From the NCBI GenBank assembly GCA_016839875.1, contig JAEOTK010000306.1, positions 1 to 9,595 of the forward strand: a DNA stretch of 9,595 bases, written 5' to 3'. Shown piece after piece: positions 1-5,919 of the stretch; position 1 is the stretch's first letter, and each line of letters begins with the position of its first letter. The position numbers and the translations under genes were made by a program. The notes beneath the pieces were generated by a model. The model did no database searches and was not told the origin of the DNA. It saw only the letters and a list, made by a program, of their open reading frames with translations. This DNA comes from Candidatus Heimdallarchaeota archaeon (GTDB lineage Archaea > Asgardarchaeota > Heimdallarchaeia > Heimdallarchaeales > Heimdallarchaeaceae).

Positions 1-812
1 AAAATCCCATTCCACACCCAAAGCATCCAAGATTTGATCAGATTAATTAGATCAGGTTTTAAAACCATTGCAACGATGAGCAAAACTAACATAGCTATAA
101 CACCGATAACAATTCCGAGGTAATTACCTTCAGTCCATCTAGAGATGACTGTTGGACTCATAAAAGTAAACCAAATGATAATGAAAACACTTGATAGACC
201 TAAAGTTAACAGTAGAATTTTACCAAAGCTGGCTGAGCTTTTTTCTTCAGATGTTTCTGCCTGAACAATCTTCTCATTTTTTAGTAACATCCCAGCTAAC
301 ATTAATGATGCCAATATCCCTAGTATCCAGCCTATAATCTGATACCATCTGTATATTGAAACATCAAGTGTAGAATTGACAGTTCTGAGAAATATAGCTG
401 CAGTAACTGCTATTGCTAATGAAATTCCCAAAGTGACTCCAGTTTGTTGTTCTTTGTTACTTCTTGTAAAATATGCAGGGAAGAAAATAAGAAAGCTACT
501 AACAGATATACCTGCTATTATGAGCAAACCTTTTCCGTGAAGTAAAGGTTCTATTAATCTAGTAACGATGAATAGTTCTCCAACAATAAACATAATCTTA
601 TCTGATACAGGCTTTCTGAAGAAGAACAACCCTATAGAAGCTAACAAGAATACTAATGCTAGTATATCCAATGTAGGTTTCAGTCCAAGAATTGCATAAT
701 TGTAAACTCTTTCTGCTAAGTCTGAAAGCATTTGCAAAAAGAATAGAAAAATTATACTGAACAGAATCAGTTCTGAATAACTTTTTTTGACAATATTCTT
801 AATGTCAGTCAT
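1..812 (-). CDS. Polytopic membrane protein, N-terminal part (3' end beyond the left edge)
   Basis: An open frame begins at the ATG at 810-812 on the minus strand (protein begins MTDIKNIVKKSYSE) and stays open for 270 codons to the window edge, so the C-terminus is missing. The visible part is almost all hydrophobic: I see about eight likely membrane helices, with short basic or polar loops such as FFRKP, FTRSNKEQQ and a longer acidic loop (NEKIVQAETSEEKSS, around residues 182-196). Short motifs include LRTVNSTLD and SPTVISRW followed by another helix. The SPxVxxRW pattern and the helix layout faintly recall the membrane part of CWH43/PGAP2IP-like proteins, which carry a C-terminal endonuclease/exonuclease/phosphatase domain; this is recollection-based and weak. 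No enzymatic domain is visible here. It lies 124 bases downstream of another membrane-protein gene on the same strand, but has its own TATA-like box. I am sure it is a gene and a membrane protein; its function is unknown. Confidence 0.85.
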   Translation of the reverse strand, partial: MTDIKNIVKKSYSELILFSIIFLFFLQMLSDLAERVYNYAILGLKPTLDILALVFLLASIGLFFFRKPVSDKIMFIVGELFIVTRLIEPLLHGKGLLIIAGISVSSFLIFFPAYFTRSNKEQQTGVTLGISLAIAVTAAIFLRTVNSTLDVSIYRWYQIIGWILGILASLMLAGMLLKNEKIVQAETSEEKSSASFGKILLLTLGLSSVFIIIWFTFMSPTVISRWTEGNYLGIVIGVIAMLVLLIVAMVLKPDLINLIKSWMLWVWNGI

Positions 813-835
813 AAAGTATTTTTTTTCGTTGCTTG

Positions 836-843
836 TATAAAAA
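836..843 (-). promoter_or_regulatory. TATA-like box of the left-edge membrane protein gene
   Basis: Read on the minus strand this is TTTTTATA. Its centre is about 28 bases before the ATG at 812, so transcription would begin at or within a few bases of the start codon. No Shine-Dalgarno motif precedes that ATG, which fits a leaderless archaeal transcript. This is a prediction from spacing only. Confidence 0.5.
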
Positions 844-936
844 TGATTTGAATTTTTTTATTATCAGTTATACTTCAACGATCTTGAGAGTATAGGACGC
901 AGGAAGGAGAATCATTAATCTAATTCAAGTGAAAAT

Positions 937-2361
937 CTACTTCTCTTTAGTATGAAGTTTATAACTTATCCATTCTATTTCATCTCCAAATAGATCAGAA
1001 GTTATCTTTGATGATTTTATTCCTCTGAAAAGAGATTGGATTTTTATGAATATCCATTCAAACGATCCTTTCATTTTGAAAGAAATAAATAATCTTACAA
1101 CAAGTTCATAGAATAGGAGAATAAAGGCTATAGCTAAAAACATCCAATGCTCTTGTCCCCTACCAATTAGTCCTTCCTCCATGAAATTATAACCTGGTAT
1201 TTTATGCAAAATAAGGGATAAAATCCATCTAGGTAACAGTTCCAATACTTGTAAGGAATATATTGTTAAAGATAGTATTGACCATCTTCTAAAGAATTTT
1301 ACAATTCTTCGATTAGCAAAAGTTTGACCTTTCCCTCTAAATTCTATAATGGCTAAAATTGCCATCACTAAACAAATTTGTCCTCCCAATCGTAGTAAAT
1401 AGGTTGTAATAGCAGGTGGTTGTTCAAGGAAAGTAAATGGTAATCCTACAACAATCAGAATCACTCCTATAGCAATCATGAGAACACCAGCAAGACTAAA
1501 CCAAAGGAGTATTCTTTTGATAGGTTTTGGATTTGCTAGAACCATTCCAATGAGACCCCCCATGAAAGATGTTGCTAAATATGGGAAAAGTGGCTGTTTG
1601 GGACCATTTATGATAGTTAAAAACCAAGTTTTAACTGATCTATTATTATAAACAAAACCTATATCTGGCCAACCTATCTCTGTTGGTGGATATAACCAAT
1701 TGGAATTAGATATCCAGATAGAAATGAACGGTGTAAAGATAAGAATAAGCAAAATCAGAAAAGCAAAAACAACGATGTTTCTTAACACTTTCTTATAGCC
1801 ACTATTTCGTAATAAAAAGTAAAGTAGTAAGCCGTTAATAATCAGACTAAAACCAATGATCTGTAAGGTTTGAATCCAGAGAGATTCAATTCGAAAATAT
1901 CTAAAATTCGTCCATTCAAGTTTGGTGATAGAATAACCTAAATCACCAAAATACCCAATTATACCTTCTATGAAGTAAGCAAGAATAATCAGAATTATTC
2001 CTGAAGTAATTTGCTTGATAAGAAGCTTAAAAGGATCTATATTCGTTCTTGTTTTTCTTGTGAAAACATAAGAATTTACTATCGAAGAGATAAACAAAAA
2101 GAACCCATACCAAGAACCAAGATAAGCAAATAATCCTATAATAATTAAGACAACAACAGGGAAATTCAGAATATCTTCAGGATTTGTCATAAAACCTTCA
2201 ACATCGTACAAATGGAAAAGAATATGAAAAAGAGTCATACCAAAAATAGCAACACCTCTGAGAAAATCAAGGGTTACTAATCTTCTAGGTATTTTTGTTG
2301 ATTCTGCAGTTTCAGCAGGTAATGTATCTTTCGAATTTTTTTCGGAGATTTCAGATGTCAA
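937..2361 (-). CDS. Membrane acyltransferase-like protein (HGSNAT/DUF1624/DUF418 type)
   Basis: A 474-residue polytopic membrane protein. The N-terminus has the family signature RLVTLDFLRG (residues 27-36), running into the first helix and a histidine-bearing loop start (FHILFH, His46 and His50). Next come WYGFFLFISS (84-93), typical of the second helix of heparan-alpha-glucosaminide N-acetyltransferase and related acyltransferases, LWIQTLQIIGFSL (161-173) and PLFPYLATSFMGGLIG (257-272). The C-terminal third (LSLTIYSLQ at 363-371, then HWMFLAIAF) resembles DUF418. About ten helices are apparent. Family members move acetyl or acyl groups across or at the membrane onto sugars; the substrate here is unknown. 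The start is TTG at 2359-2361: an in-frame TAA at 2368-2370 blocks any longer form, and the next Met (residue 42) would delete the signature motif. There is no clear Shine-Dalgarno site. Confidence 0.85.
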   Translation of the reverse strand: MTSEISEKNSKDTLPAETAESTKIPRRLVTLDFLRGVAIFGMTLFHILFHLYDVEGFMTNPEDILNFPVVVLIIIGLFAYLGSWYGFFLFISSIVNSYVFTRKTRTNIDPFKLLIKQITSGIILIILAYFIEGIIGYFGDLGYSITKLEWTNFRYFRIESLWIQTLQIIGFSLIINGLLLYFLLRNSGYKKVLRNIVVFAFLILLILIFTPFISIWISNSNWLYPPTEIGWPDIGFVYNNRSVKTWFLTIINGPKQPLFPYLATSFMGGLIGMVLANPKPIKRILLWFSLAGVLMIAIGVILIVVGLPFTFLEQPPAITTYLLRLGGQICLVMAILAIIEFRGKGQTFANRRIVKFFRRWSILSLTIYSLQVLELLPRWILSLILHKIPGYNFMEEGLIGRGQEHWMFLAIAFILLFYELVVRLFISFKMKGSFEWIFIKIQSLFRGIKSSKITSDLFGDEIEWISYKLHTKEK

Positions 2362-2380
2362 TAATCTTTATTCTCGTGAA

Positions 2381-2390
2381 ATATATTAAA
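2381..2390 (-). promoter_or_regulatory. TATA-like box of the acyltransferase-like gene
   Basis: The minus strand reads TTTAATATAT here, preceded by a GAAAAC stretch that can serve as a BRE. The box centre is about 25 bases before the TTG start at 2361, so the predicted transcript begins at the start codon itself. A second, more distant AT-rich box (TTTAAATATT on the minus strand, about 2461-2470) is also present and less well placed. Confidence 0.5.
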
Positions 2391-2517
2391 TGTTTTCAGA
2401 TCTTTCTTTAATTCATCGACCTGACAAGTTAGCTTCATAGGCGCTAGTATCTATACTTTGTAAATATTTAAAGAAAGATGAATGTGAAAAAGTGATAATT
2501 GATAATTGATTTAAGTT

Positions 2518-2532
2518 AAAAAAAGAAAAAAA
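2518..2532 (-). terminator. T-rich terminator after the repeat surface protein gene
   Basis: On the minus strand this is T7-C-T7, starting 13 bases after the TAA stop at 2546-2548. No stem is needed in archaea, where oligo-T tracts alone end transcription. It separates the surface protein gene from the acyltransferase-like gene, which has its own promoter. Confidence 0.6.
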
Positions 2533-2545
2533 TGAAAGTTTTAGT

Positions 2546-5059
2546 TTACTTTCTTCTTCTTAGAACAATAAGTCCTAAAGCTAGTAGAAATGGCAAAAAC
2601 AGACTTAATGATATGTAGCCATATTCAGGAACTGCTATTGGATAATCTAATGGATTCAAAGGATCAGTACCTTCACTTACTTCCTCACCATCCGAATATC
2701 CATCCCCATCTGAATCTGGGTCAAAGGGATCAGTTCCTATAAGTATTTCATCATGGTACGAAAGTCCATCCCCATCTAAATCATACGTGAACATATTTGC
2801 TGCATAGTACAAATTATCAATTGTCCAATGAGTATTATAACCAGCTGTTCCATTGAATCTTATTTCATTTATTCTTGAATCTTCTGAATAAATTTCTATT
2901 AGTTTATCAATTGAATCTGGTTCCACGCTAGTTTTGAATAATAGTGTATCATCAGCTGCAAAAGCTAGAACCTCAAAACTATAATCTGTAGGAGTGCTAA
3001 TCAAGAAACTGGTATACATTATTGGTATAGTAAAGGTTATTATCGGTGGTAAGTCAAATCCGTAAGCTACATTTTTTCCTGAGTTAGGTGGATAAAATGG
3101 ACTCCCTATTGAATTCCATGGTTGGATACCCGCTGAGAAAATAACGTGTGGATATGCGTCTTCAAGAAATGTTGGACCATCTTCGAAATCTAGTAGAAAT
3201 TCGAAAGTTTCCTTATATTCCTCGAAATATAAAGTATCAATAGACACGTAGTTTTCGTACCCAGAATCACCAATAATTGATATTTTACTAATGAAACCTC
3301 CAACTGAATAGAGTTCCACAAATAGGTTCAATGAATCAGGTGTAATTTCGAATGTTTGTATCAGAACATCAGCTTCATTGTATACATACACAAATACATT
3401 GTAATCGGAATACGCATTTGCATAGAAACTCACATAAGATATCGGATTGACAAAAGTGATATTTCCATTTGCTTGATCTGAAAATATGACGTTATCACCT
3501 GTATGTGGGGGATGATAAATATTTGTGGATGTGTTCATAGCTTGATAACCTGCTGTAAAGAATACATCTCCATAAAGACCTCCTAAATAGGTACCTGTGG
3601 CAAGTTCATCAAACGTAAGTAACTGATTTTCACCAGGAATATACTCAATGTAACTAAGATCGTCCATAGTCCAGAATGATTCGAATCCAGTATCTCCAAC
3701 TAGAGTTATCCGGTGAATCATTCCAAGAAGTGATCTGAGAACTATGTATTGGTTCTTCACACTATTTGAAACATCTACTTTTTGAAGTAAAATTCCACTT
3801 TCCCCATATGCATGTACTTGTATATTGCGAACTCCGCTTACACATATAAAGAATGATACAAATTCAACTGGGAAGGAAAATGTGATGTTTGGCATTAATT
3901 CATGGGAGTAAATATTATTGACTCCAGAATGTGGAGGATATGCACCAGTTGGACTTGCAGCCCAAGTCACAAAACCAGGTGTGAATGTTATTCCCGCATA
4001 ATTACTACCAACAGGAGTACCACCAGATAAATCATCAAAATCTATCAGATTTGGTGCAGGTGCTTCTAATGCATCGTAACTTAAAGTATCAACACTCCAA
4101 TGACCTGAAAAGCCTGGATTTCCGCTCACTGAGATATTATATACTCGTCCAAAGGGAGATTCAAACTCAAGATATTGATTTACTGTATTTTCTAAGATTA
4201 ATATCTCTTCTATTATCATATTTTGTTCATCATATGCAGTAAAAACAATTTCGTATCCGGTTCCAGCAGATGAAACAAAGAATCCCACCTTCTGAATTGG
4301 TATTTCGAATATAAACCAATTATTCAATTCATTACTATATGATACCATATCACCAGAATGTGGAGGATAAGTAGAACTCGCACTAGTATCTATTGTTTGA
4401 TAACCTGGAGAGAAGACTAGACCAGGATATGAATCTTCAAAGTATCCTACCTCGAAATCATCAAAAGTGATTGTAGTGTGAGTTGTAGGTTCATATTCGT
4501 AATAGAATAAATTATCAATTGAAATATAATTAACGAAACCTGTATCACCAATTAATGATATCCTGTGTATAATACCAGAAGGAACATCAATTTCTATAAA
4601 TTGATTTGTTACATTTACTCCTACAGCCACACTATCAATAACCAGATCTGTAGTTGTATAAGCTACAACTTCTATATTATAATCCCAAACTGTACATACG
4701 TAGAGACTTACATAAGAAACATGATTATCAAAAGTAATATTGTTATTTTCATCGTTTGTATAAGCTATGTTAGGCGAAGAGAAAGGAGGGTAGTATGGGC
4801 TTGCAGTTGTATCTAAAACCTGATATGCAGCAGTGAATGTTACATCATCATAATGAGTTGTGATCGCTGAACCACTAGGTAGATCATCAAAATCTATAAG
4901 AACCCCACCCGGAGCTTTTCTTATTGGTTCTTCCTCAATTTCGAATGAATTAACATCTTGTGATGATGCTTTGATTAATCCATTGAAAGCCGATTGGCTT
5001 AAGGAGAAACACAAAATTATTGTTATAGCAATTGCTATACTTTGTTTTAATTTTTTCAT
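2546..5059 (-). CDS. Secreted five-repeat surface protein with Ca-binding segment and PEF-CTERM-like tail
   Basis: An 837-residue exported protein. Residues 1-31 form a signal peptide (MKKLKQ, hydrophobic core, then a small-residue stretch). Five modules of about 135-140 residues follow, near 54-188, 195-329, 337-471, 480-613 and 621-753. Each opens with (I/L)xFDD or a close variant (FDEL, FEDG), then YPPxSG/YHPPHTG-like, ITFxxP, a V-rich strand block, and closes with GDTGF...IDNLxY or variants; the pattern suggests a beta-sandwich, possibly glycan-binding, fold. Residues 760-797 carry DxDGDG and DSDGDG motifs like thrombospondin type 3 repeats, which bind calcium. The tail (811-837) is PEY, a hydrophobic helix and RRRK, resembling archaeosortase PEF-CTERM signals. 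Several N-x-S/T sequons could be glycosylated. ATG at 5059 follows GAGGAA with 5-base spacing. Probable role is cell-surface attachment or envelope structure; the ligand is unknown. Confidence 0.85.
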   Translation of the reverse strand: MKKLKQSIAIAITIILCFSLSQSAFNGLIKASSQDVNSFEIEEEPIRKAPGGVLIDFDDLPSGSAITTHYDDVTFTAAYQVLDTTASPYYPPFSSPNIAYTNDENNNITFDNHVSYVSLYVCTVWDYNIEVVAYTTTDLVIDSVAVGVNVTNQFIEIDVPSGIIHRISLIGDTGFVNYISIDNLFYYEYEPTTHTTITFDDFEVGYFEDSYPGLVFSPGYQTIDTSASSTYPPHSGDMVSYSNELNNWFIFEIPIQKVGFFVSSAGTGYEIVFTAYDEQNMIIEEILILENTVNQYLEFESPFGRVYNISVSGNPGFSGHWSVDTLSYDALEAPAPNLIDFDDLSGGTPVGSNYAGITFTPGFVTWAASPTGAYPPHSGVNNIYSHELMPNITFSFPVEFVSFFICVSGVRNIQVHAYGESGILLQKVDVSNSVKNQYIVLRSLLGMIHRITLVGDTGFESFWTMDDLSYIEYIPGENQLLTFDELATGTYLGGLYGDVFFTAGYQAMNTSTNIYHPPHTGDNVIFSDQANGNITFVNPISYVSFYANAYSDYNVFVYVYNEADVLIQTFEITPDSLNLFVELYSVGGFISKISIIGDSGYENYVSIDTLYFEEYKETFEFLLDFEDGPTFLEDAYPHVIFSAGIQPWNSIGSPFYPPNSGKNVAYGFDLPPIITFTIPIMYTSFLISTPTDYSFEVLAFAADDTLLFKTSVEPDSIDKLIEIYSEDSRINEIRFNGTAGYNTHWTIDNLYYAANMFTYDLDGDGLSYHDEILIGTDPFDPDSDGDGYSDGEEVSEGTDPLNPLDYPIAVPEYGYISLSLFLPFLLALGLIVLRRRK
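2549..2629 (-). other. PEF-CTERM-like cell-surface sorting tail
   Basis: This encodes residues 811-837: PEY at the front, about 20 mostly hydrophobic residues, then RRRK at the very end. The order motif-helix-basic end is that of archaeosortase substrates (PGF-CTERM and PEF-CTERM classes), in which the tail is cut and the protein anchored to a lipid. Tyr in place of Phe in the motif departs from the usual form. It could equally be a simple C-terminal anchor, since no archaeosortase gene is in this window. Confidence 0.55.
2669..2782 (-). other. Thrombospondin type 3-like calcium-binding segment
   Basis: It encodes residues 760-797, where DLDGDGLSYHDE and DPDSDGDGYSDGEE alternate with GTDPxxP spacers. 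The Asp positions match the calcium-binding loops of thrombospondin type 3/dockerin-like repeats. It sits between the fifth module and the sorting tail, where such segments commonly act as a calcium-stiffened stalk. Confidence 0.8.
2801..4900 (-). repeat. Five tandem ~140-codon modules within the surface protein gene
   Basis: The five protein modules are encoded at about 4496-4900, 4073-4477, 3647-4051, 3221-3622 and 2801-3199. They align end to end at protein level, but the DNA has diverged greatly, so they are old duplications and not recent copies. The first and third are closest by eye around their ends (IHRISLIGDTGF compared with IHRITLVGDTGF). Boundaries are approximate, within about 10 residues. 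Confidence 0.85.
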
Positions 5060-5114
5060 TTTAATTCCTCATTTTTTCTTCAAAACAGAATTTTAGACCT
5101 CTGTTTGAATTCAA

Positions 5115-5122
5115 CTATATAA
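5115..5122 (-). promoter_or_regulatory. TATA-like box of the surface protein gene
   Basis: The minus strand reads TTATATAG, about 59 bases before the ATG at 5059. Transcription would start near 5092 and give a leader of about 33 bases that includes the GAGGAA ribosome binding site. This differs from the two genes to its left, which appear leaderless. Confidence 0.55.
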
Positions 5123-5170
5123 TGAAATAAGTCCCATAAAAAGTAATTGGTCAAATGTTATAGCTTACTT

Positions 5171-5253
5171 AGTAAAAGATTTTCTTACTCTTACAGTTCT
5201 GGTCTTTAAACTAACATTGAAGCAAGAAATATTATAGTTCAGTAAAAGATTTT
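5171..5253. repeat. 13-base direct repeat, two copies 70 bases apart
   Basis: AGTAAAAGATTTT occurs at 5171-5183 and again at 5241-5253. The start-to-start spacing of 70 bases is close to a whole number of helical turns. The pair lies upstream of the surface gene promoter on its strand. It could be a paired regulator site or chance in AT-rich DNA. Confidence 0.35.
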
Positions 5254-5340
5254 GAACTAGATATTTAATCGCATTTTGCATTACATACTTAAGACCAATA
5301 TACTTTCAAGAAGAATCATTTTTACATTAAAGAATAAGTT

Positions 5341-5353
5341 GATTCTTAGAATC
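5341..5353. repeat. 13-base palindrome directly after the PerR stop codon
   Basis: GATTCT-T-AGAATC is a perfect 6-1-6 inverted repeat that touches the stop codon of the PerR gene (5354-5356). The single-base centre makes it a poor RNA hairpin, so a protein-binding site is more likely than a terminator, if it is functional at all. Confidence 0.4.
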
Positions 5354-5779
5354 TTATTTTTTACAGTTTTTGCATATTTTGTACAAATCTATTCTTTGAC
5401 CTTCAATTTCTCCCTCAATATCTGAAATAATAGTCTGCCATGATTTTTTGAGAGTATCTGATTCATAATCTTTAATATTCAAACATTTAGGACAGATAAT
5501 ATTGATGTGCAAGGAAGTTTTTGGATCATATCTAGTATGAGTATCGTTGAATTGCAATTCATTGATTAATCCGATTTCTTCTAATAATCCAAGCGTCTTA
5601 TATACTGTTGCCAAGCTAATTGTTGGATGTTTTTTTCTGATATCCGTAAAGATTTTTTCGGCAGAAGGATGATCTTGGGATTCGAGAACAATCTTGCATA
5701 TTTCTAATCTTTGTGGAGTTACCTTGAAGAGGTTCTCTTTAAGTAACGCAATTATTTCTTCTTCTGTTATTTTATTCAT
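5354..5779 (-). CDS. perR: PerR-type Fur-family metal-dependent repressor
   Basis: A 141-residue Fur-family regulator with a full N-terminal winged helix (FKVTPQRLEICKIV at 18-31; recognition region SLATVYKTLGLLEEIGLI at 55-72) and a C-terminal dimerisation and metal domain. The structural zinc site is complete: C96-x2-C99 and C136-x2-C139. The peroxide-sensing metal site of Bacillus subtilis PerR (H37, D85, H91, H93, D104) falls on identical numbers: H37, D85, H91 and D104 are present, but residue 93 is Asn. Asp at 104, rather than the Glu of Fur, points to PerR. In PerR, iron at this site lets peroxide oxidise H37 or H91 and releases DNA. The gene is divergent from catalase, the classic PerR target, with a Fur/PerR-like box between them. 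The ATG at 5779 is preceded by GGGG at 7-base spacing on the minus strand. The family is certain; peroxide sensing is inferred. Confidence 0.9.
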   Translation of the reverse strand: MNKITEEEIIALLKENLFKVTPQRLEICKIVLESQDHPSAEKIFTDIRKKHPTISLATVYKTLGLLEEIGLINELQFNDTHTRYDPKTSLHINIICPKCLNIKDYESDTLKKSWQTIISDIEGEIEGQRIDLYKICKNCKK

Positions 5780-5824
5780 AAAGTAACCCCAGTGATTTTT
5801 TTACCTTAGATATTTTAGTTTTAT

Positions 5825-5842
5825 CTAATTAACCATTTTTCG
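5825..5842 (-). promoter_or_regulatory. BRE and TATA-like promoter of the PerR gene
   Basis: On the minus strand CGAAAAATGG is followed by TTAATTAG (TATA-like, 5825-5832). A start about 25 bases on would fall near 5804 and give a leader of about 25 bases before the ATG at 5779. The element mirrors the catalase promoter, with the two BREs sharing the central TTCGAA at 5839-5844. Confidence 0.55.
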
Positions 5843-5857
5843 AAAATGCTTAAATAG
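5841..5857 (+). promoter_or_regulatory. BRE and TATA-like promoter of the catalase gene
   Basis: CGAAAATGC (BRE-like) is followed by TTAAATAG (TATA-like, 5850-5857). The predicted transcription start, 25-28 bases from the box centre, is near 5879-5882, within the palindrome at 5876-5888. The leader would be about 40 bases. Confidence 0.6.
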
Positions 5858-5875
5858 TACTGATTATTAACAAAT

Positions 5876-5888
5876 AATGATTATCATT
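5876..5888. promoter_or_regulatory. Fur/PerR-like operator of the catalase gene
   Basis: AATGAT-T-ATCATT is a perfect 6-1-6 inverted repeat, the same architecture as the Fur and PerR boxes (7-1-7, with TGATAAT or TTATAAT half-sites). The seventh pair (T at 5875, T at 5889) does not match. It covers the predicted transcription start and ends 31 bases before the catalase ATG, so a bound repressor would block RNA polymerase. The neighbouring PerR-type gene is the obvious ligand. Confidence 0.75.
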
Positions 5889-5919
5889 TATTTAAATATT
5901 GTTGAAGAAGGTTATCAAA

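Larger units (their letters stand above)
5060..5353. other. Intergenic region between the surface protein and PerR genes
   Basis: This 294-base AT-rich gap lies upstream of the surface protein gene and downstream of the PerR gene, both on the minus strand. It holds the surface gene's ribosome binding site (GAGGAA, minus strand, 5065-5070) and TATA box (5115-5122), a 13-base direct repeat (5171-5183 and 5241-5253) and a 13-base palindrome just after the PerR stop (5341-5353). I see no open frame of convincing size and no tRNA or other known RNA. Confidence 0.7.

Noticed and set aside
2494..2510. Short tandem repeat GATAATT x2 followed by GAT
   Set aside because: Only about 2.4 copies of a 7-base AT-rich unit; most likely chance or a neutral microsatellite in the terminator/promoter gap.
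3985..5096. Three plus-strand open frames of 78-85 codons opposite the surface protein gene
   Set aside because: They lie antisense to a well-supported repeat protein, show no recognisable domain and have low-complexity, cysteine- or tyrosine-rich translations typical of reverse-strand shadows.
5899..5919. A TTG start giving catalase seven extra residues
   Set aside because: The ATG at 5920 has a ribosome binding site at proper spacing and gives the usual catalase N-terminus; the TTG is also too close to the predicted transcript start to have one.
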